Positions 53,901 to 58,857 of a DNA stretch of 64,000 nucleotides are shown here, piece after piece. The stretch's first letter is position 1; every line of letters starts with the position of its first letter. This DNA is from Lasioglossum baleicum (Eukaryota > Arthropoda > Insecta > Hymenoptera > Halictidae): positions 2,232,001 to 2,296,000 of the forward strand of contig NC_134943.1 in NCBI RefSeq assembly GCF_051020765.1. Direction: 5' to 3'. The translations under genes were made by a program, and so were the position numbers. The notes beneath the pieces are model-generated. The model saw only the letters and a list, made by a program, of their open reading frames with translations. It was not told the origin of the DNA and made no database searches.

Positions 53901-55714
53901 AGCAATCTAGTTGTGCAATCCAGCAAACTCGAACGTTCTTTGGCTTCTAGTGGCAGTGGGGCTCAATTTTAGAAGCTATCAGCTTTCAAATTGGTAGGGG
54001 ACTAATTGAAAAGTGATTGTATTTGTGACGCTTTAATTTCAATGATTTTTAAATCTCAAATAAATGCATAAGTCACTAAAAAGTGATCAATTTTTTTAGA
54101 TGTATATGTTGATTATATTTACGTTATGTATTCTCTATGTTAAATTTTAGAAATTAGTTGCGACTTGTTAAAGTGTTTAAATTAGTACGACGTTGACAAC
54201 TTTTCTCTATAAATATGAACCCTATAGATTTTGAACGGATGGAAGATTAACTAAATTATCATCTTATTATCTCATAATTAGACTGCGGATTTTATGCATT
54301 TATGACAAAAATGGACACGTACAATTTAAAGCAGTGGGCATGTTAAATATATTTAAGGACATCAACGTATTAGTGTCAGCTTAATAGGATAATTAAAAGA
54401 AGAATACAATTTTTATTTGGCTTCTGTGTCCTGCAATCAATGCAAATATTTTTTATTTTGCATTAAGGTGTCCGCAGTCTACTCATAATAATTTAACATT
54501 CCGTAAGGTGAGAATTCGGTCATTAACCTTTCTTTAAAAATTCTAAAATTTTCGATTTCTATTTATGCTGTAATTCTGGTATCTTTTATTCAATTTTACT
54601 ATTTATGAAGATTAGAGAAATGATTTTAAACGAATTCTGTATTTTGGATTTTCTGACAAATGCCTCTGTATGTATTTCGGGCGATACGTTTTCGAACAAA
54701 TTGCAGTCTTAACACGGTATTGTTAATAAACGAAAGCTTCGAAGTTGGATACGTCAGCAGTAGTCAGTGAGTGACTGCCGTGCGATAACAACGATGAGGG
54801 TGGTAGAGGAATGTCGTGTGGTCAAGTTCGGGAAGCGGCTTTGCGAACTTTCGTCAATCAGCAGGTGGAATCCTGGACGGAACTCACTGACAATTCAATT
54901 ACAACTGGGAATTCGTGGTCCGACCCTAAGCTGAGAAAGTTTGGTGGTTTGACAGAGGCGAAGGGAGCGGATTCGTCGAAGAAGAAGGAGGCGGGCCACA
55001 CTTCTCCAAGTGTTATGCAGATTTCTGTTTGGCCAGTCATTAGATTGCAGGCACGGGATATTTACAAGCACAACAACCATTACTACGGCTGTCTATTCTC
55101 CACGCTTTAACTGCTCGGGAGAATGACCGTCCATGAATCCACGGCGCATTTCATTGTGTGTATTATTTTCAACGCCATTTGCTATGCAAATTCCGCAAGC
55201 TCTCCCCTCTAAGCTTTTTCAATTTCTAGTTTCACTAGCCCGAAGAAAGGCATAGTTTATGTTATTTCTTAACAAGTATTCGAATGACATTTTTTATTTG
55301 TTCTTATATTTTGTAATCCATCAACATTTCGTATTTGGTTAATGTTCGTGGATTATTATAGTTTACTTCGACTTGAAGAAACGTTTATTTCTGAGATTTT
55401 TAAAAACGTATAGCTGGGTAACTAATTAATGGTTACTTAATTATATTTCTTATCTAGTAGAGACAATCTGTTCTTTATATTATTATAATATCTAGTATGC
55501 ATTTGTTTAAAAAAGTTAACGCAATAATCAAAATTATAGAAAATTCAGCATCTTCATTTTGACATTAAAGAACGAACCTTTCAACATTACATCGAGTAAA
55601 ATGTTTATTTAAATAAAAAGTAATTGATACTTACCAGCATAGTTTGGCTACCGTGTAAGGAATTGATTGCTGCTAGCGCTTCTTGATGTGACGAAAGTTT
55701 CACGAATGCACAGC
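6255..55714 (-). CDS. bru3: bruno-3 / CELF3-6-type RNA-binding protein, 3' part of gene (8 coding exons in window)
   Basis: CELF/Bruno proteins bind GU-rich RNA through three RRMs and control alternative splicing, translation and mRNA decay in nucleus and cytoplasm. Eight exons with GT-AG borders splice in unbroken phase into 310 residues: end of RRM2 (1-27), divergent linker (28-220), RRM3 (about 221-303) and a C-terminus ending KDASRPY. RRM3 shows RNP2 (LFIYHL) and RNP1 (KCFGFVSY). The C-terminal RPKDxxRPY, the SSLVVKFADTEKD stretch and the REGPEGCNLF junction point to the CELF3-6/bru3 class rather than CELF1/2. Exon sizes 80, 144, 130, 150, 78, 78, 144 and 128 nt include several sizes I recall from vertebrate CELF genes. 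Introns are 26933, 987, 1909, 1859, 5207, 7093 and 4540 nt. The start codon, RRM1 and most of RRM2 are not in the window and should lie past 64000. Class assignment is from recognised motifs, not a search. Confidence 0.93.
6742..6762. repeat. (CA)n microsatellite
   Basis: Ten CA units in a row. Confidence 0.9.
9420..9630. repeat. diverged dispersed repeat, copy 1
   Basis: It begins cagatctacaaaa, followed by a shared order of blocks (attttcaatgtag, cacataa, acttg/agttg, aatttt, aaatccaa, aaagttatt). The same block order occurs at about 10563-10740. A short match to the first block (cagatctacaaaa) is also at 34502. Probably an old unnamed interspersed element; the ends are not defined. Confidence 0.5.
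10251..10387. mobile_element. decayed hAT-type MITE (TAGACTGCGG family), short copy
   Basis: The left end TAGACTACGGATTTCATGCA closely resembles the family end, and the right end is tccgagtcta. The length is 137 bp against about 200 bp for complete copies. No target duplication is detectable, consistent with age or internal deletion. Confidence 0.5.
10563..10740. repeat. diverged dispersed repeat, copy 2
   Basis: Same orientation and block order as the copy at 9420-9630, with many substitutions and small gaps. No terminal inverted repeats are seen. Confidence 0.5.
10923..11066 (-). CDS. bru3: bru3 exon: first half of RRM3 (144 nt)
   Basis: A 144 nt phase 1-1 exon, a size I recall as typical for this RRM3 exon in CELF genes. 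It reads GPEGCNLFIYHLPQEFG, DTELMQTFVPFGHV, then ISSKVFIDRATNQSKCF plus one base of the split Gly. It contains RNP2 (LFIYHL) and the first three strands and first helix of RRM3, and ends inside RNP1. The acceptor is preceded by a compact pyrimidine run (tgctctctctcag); the donor is GTAAGT. Skipping would keep the frame but destroy RRM3. Confidence 0.95.
11985..12110. repeat. CCCGAA/TTCGGG low-complexity patch with inverted repeats
   Basis: Repeated cccga and cgggt blocks, including the inverted pair aacccgaaaa (11991-12000) and ttttcgggtt (12031-12040). They code for a Pro/Gly/Asn-rich stretch in the plus-strand frame at 11720-12178, which I take to be chance coding through repeat DNA. Confidence 0.5.
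13134..13582. mobile_element. 449 bp foldback MITE with TA flanks
   Basis: The ends CAGGGTGGCTCAGCTGAAGG and the matching inverted CCTTCAGCTGAGACACCCTG are each flanked by TA. The two halves are inverted copies over almost their whole length (about 200 bp arms, about 40 bp centre at 13339-13378). There is no coding capacity. TA flanks suggest Tc1/mariner-type mobilisation; the CAGGGTG start is common among insect elements. Confidence 0.8.
14940..15121. mobile_element. 182 bp MITE flanked by TCAA/TTAA (piggyBac-like)
   Basis: The inverted ends CACTAAACC and the complement of GTTTTAGTG are flanked by TCAA on the left and TTAA on the right, suggesting a TTAA target with one mutation. Inside is the palindromic block gccggtcaaatgaccggtc. 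Non-coding. The superfamily call rests only on the TTAA-like flanks. Confidence 0.55.
15499..15695. mobile_element. hAT-type MITE (TAGACTGCGG family), 197 bp
   Basis: Left end TAGACTGCAGATTTCATGCA, right end ttgcataaagatccgcagtcca. The flanks gttatcac and gttattgt match in the first five of eight bases, a worn target duplication. The interior has no open frame of note. Same orientation as the copies at 34594 and 54279. Confidence 0.8.
18160..18237 (-). CDS. bru3: bru3 exon: linker before RRM3 (78 nt)
   Basis: A 78 nt phase 1-1 exon between acceptor gtcgcag and donor GTAAGT. It reads AYPAVYSQFPQAIPQPM then TAVAPTQREG. The pattern AYPAxYxQ..Q(A/S)(F/I)PQP...QREG-PEGC is the signature lead-in to RRM3 in CELF3-6 proteins, which firmly places the gene in that subgroup. 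The final Gly codon is split with the RRM3 exon. Confidence 0.93.
22605..22860. repeat. TA/CATA/TGTA simple-sequence tract
   Basis: Low-complexity alternating purine/pyrimidine DNA (atatac, catacatg, tatatgtatac). It produces Tyr/Ile/His-rich spurious frames on both strands. Confidence 0.65.
23406..23431. repeat. (GA)n microsatellite next to a bru3 donor site
   Basis: Thirteen GA units. On the bru3 sense strand this is a CT tract beginning about 14 nt after the exon end at 23445, with a T-rich run between. Confidence 0.95.
23445..23522 (-). CDS. bru3: bru3 exon: linker (78 nt)
   Basis: A 78 nt phase 1-1 exon with acceptor tttcag and donor GTAAGT. It reads QGLPNGEAALQHAAAYPG then MQAYTGV. 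It aligns with the DPLQQAYAGVQQY region of CELF3-6 linkers. Its donor is followed almost at once by a long CT-repeat (the GA repeat of the plus strand at 23406-23431), an unusual placement that could affect recognition of the exon. It can be skipped without a frameshift. Confidence 0.9.
23523..25381 (-). other. bru3: bru3 intron (1859 nt)
   Basis: Donor GTGAGT, acceptor tttcag. It includes a complete hAT-type MITE (23819-24021); the rest is AT-rich without recognised features. Confidence 0.88.
23819..24021. mobile_element. hAT-type MITE (TAGACTGCGG family), 203 bp, perfect 8 bp target duplication
   Basis: It starts TAGACTGCGGATCTTTATGC and ends catgcat-like sequence followed by aaaatccgcagttta, inverted relative to the copies at 34594 and 54279. 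It is flanked on both sides by ATGATTAC (23811-23818 and 24022-24029). Eight-base duplications and short TIRs starting TAG are what hAT transposases leave. Non-coding, so it depends on a transposase supplied elsewhere. Confidence 0.88.
25382..25531 (-). CDS. bru3: bru3 exon: Pro/Gly-rich linker (150 nt)
   Basis: A 150 nt phase 1-1 exon. The acceptor chosen (ctcatag) restores the Gly codon split from the previous exon; the exon reads TGTGQPVNGAIPSLPS, then PTMPNFNMAAQPTGQ, then AGSDPGVYTNGIPQTYAG and ends at the good donor GTGAGT, whose phase fits the next exon (C+CA, Pro). The pair IPSLPSP and VYTNGI corresponds to IPSIPSP and VFANGI of vertebrate CELF4. A second in-phase acceptor (tacag) lies 12 nt inside the exon. 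Skipping the whole exon would keep the frame. Confidence 0.9.
25532..27440 (-). other. bru3: bru3 intron (1909 nt)
   Basis: Donor GTAAGT, acceptor ctcatag. A moderately CpG-rich part (about 26690-27330) has several open frames on both strands with no recognised motif. No repeat with clear ends. Confidence 0.88.
27441..27570 (-). CDS. bru3: bru3 exon: Ala/Gln-rich linker (130 nt)
   Basis: A 130 nt exon starting in phase 0 after ttacag and ending in phase 1 at donor GTAAGT. It reads QQAALMAAATAQG, then TYINPMAALATGQLPH, then ALNGMPNPVVPPTSG. It matches the CELF4-type linker (QQQAALMA...GGYLNPMAAFAA...PTSG) in order and spacing. The linker is low complexity and probably disordered; in CELF proteins it carries activation or repression activity. 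The acceptor is a CAGCAG tandem, so one Gln may be included or left out. Confidence 0.93.
27571..28557 (-). other. bru3: bru3 intron (987 nt)
   Basis: Donor GTGGGT, acceptor ttacag with a CAGCAG tandem. It is the shortest intron in the window, AT-rich, with nothing else seen. Confidence 0.9.
28558..28701 (-). CDS. bru3: bru3 exon: post-RRM2 segment (144 nt)
   Basis: A 144 nt phase 0-0 exon between acceptor tttcag and donor GTGGGT. It reads GASSSLVVKFADTEKDR, then HYRRMQQMAGNMGLL, then HPFVFNQFGAYGAYAQ. This is the strongly conserved segment after RRM2 in CELF3-6 (SLVVKFADT, RRMQQMAG, FGAYGAYAQ) and begins the linker. The middle (LLHPFVFNQ) is more divergent than its ends. The donor is the only GTGGGT of the set and so is predicted to be weaker than the GTAAGT donors. 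Confidence 0.93.
30787..31190. repeat. large imperfect inverted repeat (foldback)
   Basis: Sequence from about 30787-30920 is repeated in inverted form at about 31061-31190. The best-matched inner part is attctacatgtgaaaataag against cttattttcatatgtggaat, and the outer ends are cctcgtttttc against gaaaacgagg. The centre is about 140 bp. A related block (attctatatgaaaaaataag) recurs at 38129. Probably a decayed foldback transposon; the termini were not resolved. Confidence 0.6.
31257..31500. repeat. two diverged tandem copies of an approximately 120 bp repeat
   Basis: The blocks gtgaagctcatcacaattgag and ttttcgggataaattgtttcg (from 31257) recur in order as gtaaagctcatcaaagtta and tttttcgtgataaatcgttct (from about 31415). 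Between them is ctacaggatgtgcccaaaat, resembling the start of common arthropod repeats. Confidence 0.45.
32226..32376. mobile_element. 151 bp hAT-type MITE with 8 bp target duplication
   Basis: Inverted ends CAAAGTTGGG and CCCAACTCTG (9 of 10 paired), flanked exactly by CTATCAAG on both sides (32218-32225 and 32377-32384). The interior is built of degenerate AATCGAT/ATTGATT units that can fold. It is a different family from the TAGACTGCGG MITEs. Non-coding. Confidence 0.85.
33622..33800. mobile_element. decayed hAT-type MITE (TAGACTGCGG family), inverted orientation
   Basis: Left end tatactgcgaatctttcgac, right end tcataaatgcataagatccgcaatcaa. Same arrangement as the copy at 23819 but 179 bp and heavily mutated; no target duplication is left. 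Confidence 0.6.
34594..34794. mobile_element. hAT-type MITE (TAGACTGCGG family), 201 bp, perfect 8 bp target duplication
   Basis: Left end TAGACTGTGGATTTTATGCA, right end tttgcataaagatccgcagtcta. Flanked by ATTATTAG at 34586-34593 and 34795-34802. No transposase coding. Confidence 0.88.
35515..36180. other. CpG-rich patch inside the bru3 large intron
   Basis: It is dense in CG dinucleotides (for example gacgcgacgcgtcgcggcgc at about 35552), unlike the AT-rich surroundings, and includes a purine-rich gagaga run (35818-35860). It could be an intragenic promoter or simply a GC-rich isochore patch; open frames here have no recognised domain. No initiator or TATA element can be assigned with confidence. 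Confidence 0.35.
36433..36757. repeat. inverted repeat with CAGGGCGG start (foldback element remnant)
   Basis: TA-CAGGGCGG at 36431-36440 resembles foldback MITE ends. The arms 36532-36610 and 36681-36757 are imperfect inverted copies (for example gacgcgtagaggacgtatgaag against cttcgtatgttctctacgc) with a 70 bp centre. The outer right end is not recognisable. Confidence 0.6.
38911..38989. repeat. (GA)n microsatellite, 79 bp
   Basis: A GA repeat with one interruption near 38971, the longest microsatellite in the window. Confidence 0.95.
39197..39290. mobile_element. fragment of hAT-type MITE (TAGACTGCGG family)
   Basis: The end-like block gattagtggatttttatgta, then aaataaaaattttctacctgaactgcaatc, parallels the left half of the copy at 23819. 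The right half is missing. Confidence 0.45.
41368..41737. repeat. four tandem copies of an approximately 93 bp minisatellite-like unit
   Basis: Units start at 41368, 41462, 41558 and 41647 (spacing 94, 96, 89). Each begins caYgaaatta or a variant, then atcgttaYtgtacat, a T-rich part, ttgtaggttcgtt and tattacatYcaata. The units differ by many substitutions, so the array is old. No coding frame persists through it. Confidence 0.75.
46130..46134. repeat. copia target-site duplication, left (GAAAT)
   Basis: Matches GAAAT at 50795-50799 exactly; five bases is the usual length for copia elements. Confidence 0.93.
46135..46348 (+). repeat. copia 5' LTR
   Basis: 214 bp, starting TGATGGAAG and ending TCTAACA. 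The first two thirds are CpG-rich and the end AT-rich, with AATAAA at 46318-46323 as likely polyadenylation signal. By comparison I see no difference from the 3' LTR. It should hold the promoter for the element's transcript. Confidence 0.97.
46350..46363 (+). other. primer-binding site (initiator tRNA-Met type)
   Basis: ggttatgggcccag begins one base after the 5' LTR. It is complementary to the anticodon stem-loop region of the animal initiator methionine tRNA, the half-tRNA primer used by Drosophila copia. A 3'-end tRNA primer is not indicated. Confidence 0.88.
46510..50538 (+). CDS. copia Gag-Pol polyprotein, 1342 aa, intact
   Basis: A single frame encodes all functions of a Ty1/copia element: packaging, processing, reverse transcription and integration. 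In order: Gag with the LNGNNYRSWKFNVKM start typical of copia gag; zinc knuckle CFKCGKQGHLAHYC at 231-244; aspartic protease DSGAT with catalytic D287; integrase zinc finger H431, H436, C464, C467; integrase core D495, D558, E594 (35 residues between the last two); reverse transcriptase with D938 in DVKCAYLYG and YVDD at 1018-1021; RNase H with D1188, E1229 and D1270. All key residues are present, with no stop or frameshift. The start follows a 161 nt leader after the LTR; the stop lies 42 nt before the 3' LTR. Length is close to Drosophila copia (about 1400 aa). AT-rich codon use differs from the bru3 exons. Confidence 0.97.
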   Translation: MATLIQTDRIDKLNGNNYRSWKFNVKMALVQRELWQHVNGEAVEPTENEARTIFRRKEDKALATIALSIEPEHQIHIMDCTKASEAWDALTKVFEPKSRPRILQLKKQMVSIKLEHDETMMSYLGKIKTCSDSLKEAGHEIRDDDLAYAMLCGLPDTYEGIIMALANLDDEKFKSSEIKGILLNEYDRRAAKESSSPEERKEAHHQTRETPHQNREAYNQPKEYRKDERKCFKCGKQGHLAHYCKTRTQSTTTKWKQGTSNDKQYKRKDMFLLELNNVQLDDSWLIDSGATHHICKHRDWFVNYKSIANETIYSADNNAQDNLKAIGIGDINIETYVNNDSFDITLHNVYHVPNVRRNLLSVSQIESKQKRLIIDNHRLSILNKKTKTIVGEAFCKNGLYIVRANVTKSRPNQVETHIVKNDKLDDSEKWHQRFCHISTRNIREISNKSLVRGLENLNIKDVHCNGCSVGKSVKAPCKSMGGRQTKAVLDLIHSDLCGPLPVKSMGGSKYFLTLTDDYSRKTTIYCLKSKDEVSGFIQKYIARVERELNRKIKRIRTDNGLEFCNKELETLFDKLGIRHERTNAYTPQMNGVAERVNRTLMNLVRAMLKTAKLPERFWAEALLTACYTKNRVMHSAIGDNVPEGMWTGNRPSVRHLKTYGCLAYVHLSGHGKHKLNPRAKECIFVGYSTQTKGYRLYDPSKDDIIHSKHVEFVEEVCGFEYIHGKETYEIPFYDENRANDVTNEIEINKEEVKLDEATSSVPIEEMLKLENDKVETNINSDVSSLRETRKSDIVINKRKRGKVIRNPWGCKGKPKNIEINLAEIIEPTTFEQAMSLPQSEQWKMAMDEELQSLESRNTWEVVNRVENMSCIGSKWVYKVKTDPTGKVIRYKARLVAQGYGQKKDVDYFESYAPVANMSTIRMLLAMSMCEGWQAHHLDVKCAYLYGELTEKIYMKLPPGYSETDTKVAKLKRPIYGLKQSGRNWNDAIDMFLIKNGFQRLKSNNCVYIYDRDLILTIYVDDIVLFSKNVDKVKRVKVLLMSQYEIRDLGIASYLLGISITYTDKTMKLSQELYIQKLLDEYNMIECKTTKTPIEAGIKLSKQDSPSSKMEREGMKNVPYRRLVGSLMYIALATRPDIMYAVSKLAQFVSDPGKMHWMQAKRVLRYLFTTRERSMIYSQGDSEIEIFSDADWAADIDDRHSYSGMIAYLGGNPISWKSNKQRSISTSTMEAEYIALECAVKEAIWINMMYKELQLLININIPREPYIIRCDNRSAIDFTLNRVERSKTKHIDIAYHITREKCEEGLIKLRYVSSGDNVADIFTKALPYNVMSVHVEKLRLYEK
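50568..50580 (+). other. polypurine tract
   Basis: The purine-rich aaaagtgggggat sits directly before the 3' LTR and would prime plus-strand DNA synthesis. Confidence 0.85.
50581..50794 (+). repeat. copia 3' LTR
   Basis: 214 bp, same as the 5' LTR base for base on reading; AATAAA at 50764-50769 lies near the expected polyadenylation point. It ends TAACA just before the GAAAT target duplicate. Confidence 0.97.
50795..50799. repeat. copia target-site duplication, right (GAAAT)
   Basis: Exact copy of the left-hand duplication at 46130-46134. Confidence 0.93.
52901..52965. repeat. short direct duplication
   Basis: gaacggattaggaagtatgtatacatgttg is followed at once by gaaacggattaggaagtatatatgttg; two copies about 33 bp apart. 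Confidence 0.7.
54279..54481. mobile_element. hAT-type MITE (TAGACTGCGG family), 203 bp, perfect 8 bp target duplication
   Basis: Left end TAGACTGCGGATTTTATGCA, right end attaaggtgtccgcagtcta. Flanked by CTCATAAT at 54271-54278 and 54482-54489. The interior aligns block by block with the copy at 34594 (acaattt..aaagcagtggg..; attaaaagaagaa; tttggcttctgtgtcc). Confidence 0.88.
55635..55714 (-). CDS. bru3: bru3 exon: end of RRM2 (80 nt)
   Basis: On the minus strand an acceptor (tttcag) precedes an 80 nt exon that starts in phase 1, completes a Gly codon and reads CAFVKLSSHQEALAAI then NSLHGSQTML, ending at donor GTAAGT. This is the RNP1 strand and last helix/strand of RRM2; vertebrate CELF genes also have an 80 nt exon here. 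The final residue before the next exon is Leu (CTG), where CELF proteins I know have Pro or Ala (SQTMP-GASSSL). The RNP1 last position is Leu rather than the usual Phe. The exon stands alone, 26.9 kb from the next exon and more than 8 kb from the unseen upstream one. Confidence 0.9.
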
Positions 55715-56441
55715 CTGAAACGGAAATAAATGTCTCCGGTTAATTCTCGTTCGAATAATCCTTGGATCGTAAACAAATAAAAGAATTAGTCGGTTGTCTG
55801 ATAAATTTCATTTCGCCTTGTACACAACGTAGTTATCGCAAGCCAGATGACACATAAAACTTCCATTTCTCATTTCTTCGGTCTCCTTTTACGATTGGAA
55901 GTTCCATGGGACACGAGGCGTCGAGCACGCGCGCACACATACTCGGAAGAAGTGAGAACCATTTTAATTCCGAGGCGGAACCGCGGAAAAAGAATGAAAG
56001 TAGTTCCGTTTCCGCCATTGTCACGCAGTTCAGATTATCCCCGGCGATGACGGAACGATTAATCGCCTCTACTCTCCACCACGTGCGCTTATCGTTATAG
56101 TTAGATGGAGACACGAAGACAAAGAACTTGAGGGTGCTTTGAAAAATTGACGCGCCACTGGAGCGCAAAATGCACTTAATAAAAGATGTTTACCACGAAC
56201 AGAGAAACGCTCGGTAATCCGGCGCACCATTCCTCGTTTAGCGCCAGGATGGCGTGTACCATGCCGAGAAAACGATCTTGAAAAATTACTTCTATTTACA
56301 GCCATTCGTCAAACAATACTCGTAAATATTCATGAATATGTATTACTCACTTCATTCTAGTTCTGCAAATCATTTTTATTGCGACGAAGTTCGTTCGCAT
56401 AAGGAACTATATTACATATAATTGAATTTTTGAAATGTCAT

Positions 56442-56639
56442 TACATCTTTATGCAAAATAAAAATTTGAAAATACTGTTGCACTGTTTACAATTCTATAA
56501 AACTATTCAGACCAGAAATGTAGATTCCGATTGATACAAACAATTTTGATTTTACATAAAAATCTGTAATTTCTTTTGGAGCCATGATTGATGCAATGGA
56601 TACAATCAATTTTTATTTTGCATAAAGATCGGCGGTCTA
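56442..56639. mobile_element. hAT-type MITE fragments (TAGACTGCGG family)
   Basis: A worn left end (acatctttatgcaaaataaa at 56444), a worn right end (acataaaaatctgtaat, about 56554-56570) and a better right end (ttgcataaagatcggcggtcta, ending 56639) suggest one decayed copy followed by part of a second. Confidence 0.6.
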
Positions 56640-56868
56640 CTTATAAGTATGGTTGTGCACGAGATTACGTAAAACAGGGCATTAAAATGCAACGAAATAC
56701 GAAAATGGTGAATTTAATGCTTTTATCGCAAGACGAGAAGAATATTAATTACCCCGGAAGTATAGTTTTACATTTATCGGAATTATCGGGGTAATTGTTG
56801 AGTTCTCGAATTTGAATGGGTGAACGGGTTCAGAAATATAAATGAGTTTCGATAACCATGCCCTAGCT

Positions 56869-56966
56869 GAGATAGGCAGGAGCAGGATTGAAGGGAATTG
56901 GAGCGAAAAGAGGGCACTTACCCTCGTACCTGCTGGTATATGACACGATAAAGTCCTGCCTATCTC
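56869..56966. repeat. 98 nt hairpin with 13 bp perfect stem
   Basis: gagataggcagga (56869-56881) and tcctgcctatctc (56954-56966) are exact inverted copies. Inside is a second small hairpin gaggg-cactta-ccctc (56910-56925). Read on the minus strand, that inner loop contains GTAAGT, a consensus 5' splice site. No function is known to me. Confidence 0.7.
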
Positions 56967-57099
56967 TGTTTCACGAGCCTGAGAACTTTTTGAAATCTCC
57001 TCGCTGTTCTAGTCTTCGATATATCCTATTATTCAACTTGAAATCGTTATTTAAATGCCACTGACCAGCAAAAAAAATTGCCCGTATTAAATCCAAGAT

Positions 57100-57448
57100 A
57101 GGGGAGCTACACATTCACATTTATTTCTCTTCTGAAACAATGTAGCAGTATTTTTTAAACGATTTTACTGTTTTGAATTTGATTTACTCATTTTTGTTAG
57201 AAACGCATAATATACATATATGGTATGTATATTGTACGTAAATAATCGATAATGATTCAGTGTTTAAAACGTAACTATCTCAAAAGTTTCTTCAGTAATC
57301 AGATTTTAATATTTTCCAATCAGAGAGACTTTTCTACAATAATTTTAAACTGTGTTTCATGTACTAAGTTTGAAAATGATATTATTTAGTAGTTCTCATA
57401 AGAACGTTTCAATTGACTATTTGATAAATGCATCAAATCCGCAGTCTA
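57100..57448. mobile_element. hAT-type MITE fragments (TAGACTGCGG family)
   Basis: 57100-57222 resembles the interior and one worn end (catttttgttagaaacgcata). 57418-57448 is a clear right end (aaatgcatcaaatccgcagtcta). Left ends were not found. At least one insertion, probably two. Confidence 0.5.
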
Positions 57449-57680
57449 ATTTCACACCGAGGGGGGTTAAACATGAGGTGCAACCTGAATTTGCTAAATA
57501 AATTTGGATGTTCTTTAGACACGGCTAAAATCGTTCTCGAATGTTATCATTTCGTCGACATAATAAATTTCAGTTTCTCTTGGGGTAAAAACTATTTTAA
57601 GTGTCCGGGTAGAACCCGGGCGTATTCTATTGAGGAATTTACGAGAAGAATAGCAAAGAACGTCGAAACTTGTCGGTAAA

Positions 57681-57726
57681 GCGAGAGAAAGAGAAAGAGA
57701 GAAGGAGAGAGAGAGAGAGAGAGAGG
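57681..57726. repeat. GA-rich simple repeat
   Basis: A purine-only run of gaga and gaaa units. Confidence 0.85.
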
Positions 57727-58857
57727 GGTGTAGAGCAGGGCAGGGTAGGTCCGTGGACAAGGTTTTCTTGCGATTCAACCCCTGTCGCTCACCGACATCG
57801 TAAGAATTTGTCCGAGCTTCCAAAGCGTTCTGGCTCACCCCGCTGTTCTTTCTTGTGCAAGCGAAATCTCTCGAAGACGATGCGCTCCTGAGATTTTTCT
57901 CCGCCGCTTCGAAGCAGACGGGAGTAAGGTCGCACGGAAATAAAAGACTCGAATTTCTCCAAAGTTCGCGTGCTTATATCTACGTATGTGTGTACGTGCG
58001 CGCGCGCGTGAACACGTGTGTACGAGCCCCCATCCCGCGCGCGTGCATACATAGGAGCACGTGTCACCGCGGCGCACATATGTACGGATCGGTGTACATG
58101 TACATGCGCATAACTACCATCGGTATATGAAGTATACGTACGCCGGCGTGTACGTATGTACATACTGTTTGTATGTGCTTGTCTCTCTGCGTCTGTCCTT
58201 CTCGCCGGCTCGAAATCTATGTTTGGCCCCTTGAACAACAGCGAACAACAAACACTGGACAAACCGCTCCGGCCCTCCGCTACCGACGATGTCAACTATA
58301 TATGTAGTCCCGTGGATCTTCCCCGTTCCTATTTCGTCTCGAACCCTCCGACGACCCCTTCTCTCTCTCTCTCTCCCCCTCTCTTTCTATCTTTGCCACC
58401 CCCTGTTACCCCCGCGTTTCAGTGTTCTCTCTTTCCTCTTCGCCTCCGCCGCGCTCTGCCACAGCCGGTTCGATCCAATCGATAACGCCTGCGAGACTTT
58501 CCACTCATATATTTGATTGCTCGGCAAACATGCCTAAGTTTATTTTGTGGCCCCCTCGCCACCCCCTTACCACCGCCCACGAAGCGTTAACGCGCGTTTC
58601 TTGCACCGCGCCGGCATAGAGAAGCGAATGCTAGGCTTTTCAATACGTTGGAAACCCTCCAACCACGACGCAAACCGTGTTCTCTCGATCATCCGGCGGA
58701 AAGCTTATTCGATCGTATTGCAGACGACAATGTAGCCCTACGGTTTTTAATGGATCCACCCCCCTCCCCTGAACCACGGCGACAAATAAGAGGACCCATA
58801 TTAGCCTGCTGGTATGTTATAATTTAGTGAGCGAGATCGAATCCATAGGCTCCATAT

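Larger units (their letters stand above)
28702..55634 (-). other. bru3: bru3 large intron, transposon-rich (26933 nt)
   Basis: Donor GTAAGT (55634 downward), acceptor tttcag (28702 upward). Its contents are listed separately: the copia element, many MITEs, foldback sequences, a tandem array and microsatellites. Two CpG-rich patches (about 35515-36180 and 40080-40700) stand out from the AT-rich background. No exon of bru3 or of another gene could be supported inside it. Confidence 0.85.

Noticed and set aside
54811..55110. 99-codon plus-strand frame (MSCGQVREAALRTFVNQ start), considered as a possible retrocopy
   Set aside because: I recognise no protein family, see no poly-A tail or flanking duplication, and the opposite strand is equally open.
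56160..56310. Minus-strand frame with a possible donor (GTAAAC) at about 56190, tested as the missing RRM2 exon
   Set aside because: The translation (MVRRITERFSVRG) has no resemblance to RRM2 and the donor is weak.
56922..56978. 57 nt candidate cassette exon of bru3 upstream of the RRM2 exon
   Set aside because: Good donor but poor pyrimidine tract, and in the required phase it meets a stop codon at once; kept only as a structural finding.
57789..58295. 168-codon minus-strand frame with His/Arg/Thr repeats
   Set aside because: Arises from a gtgtacgtgcgcgcg-type alternating purine/pyrimidine tract; low-complexity translation only.
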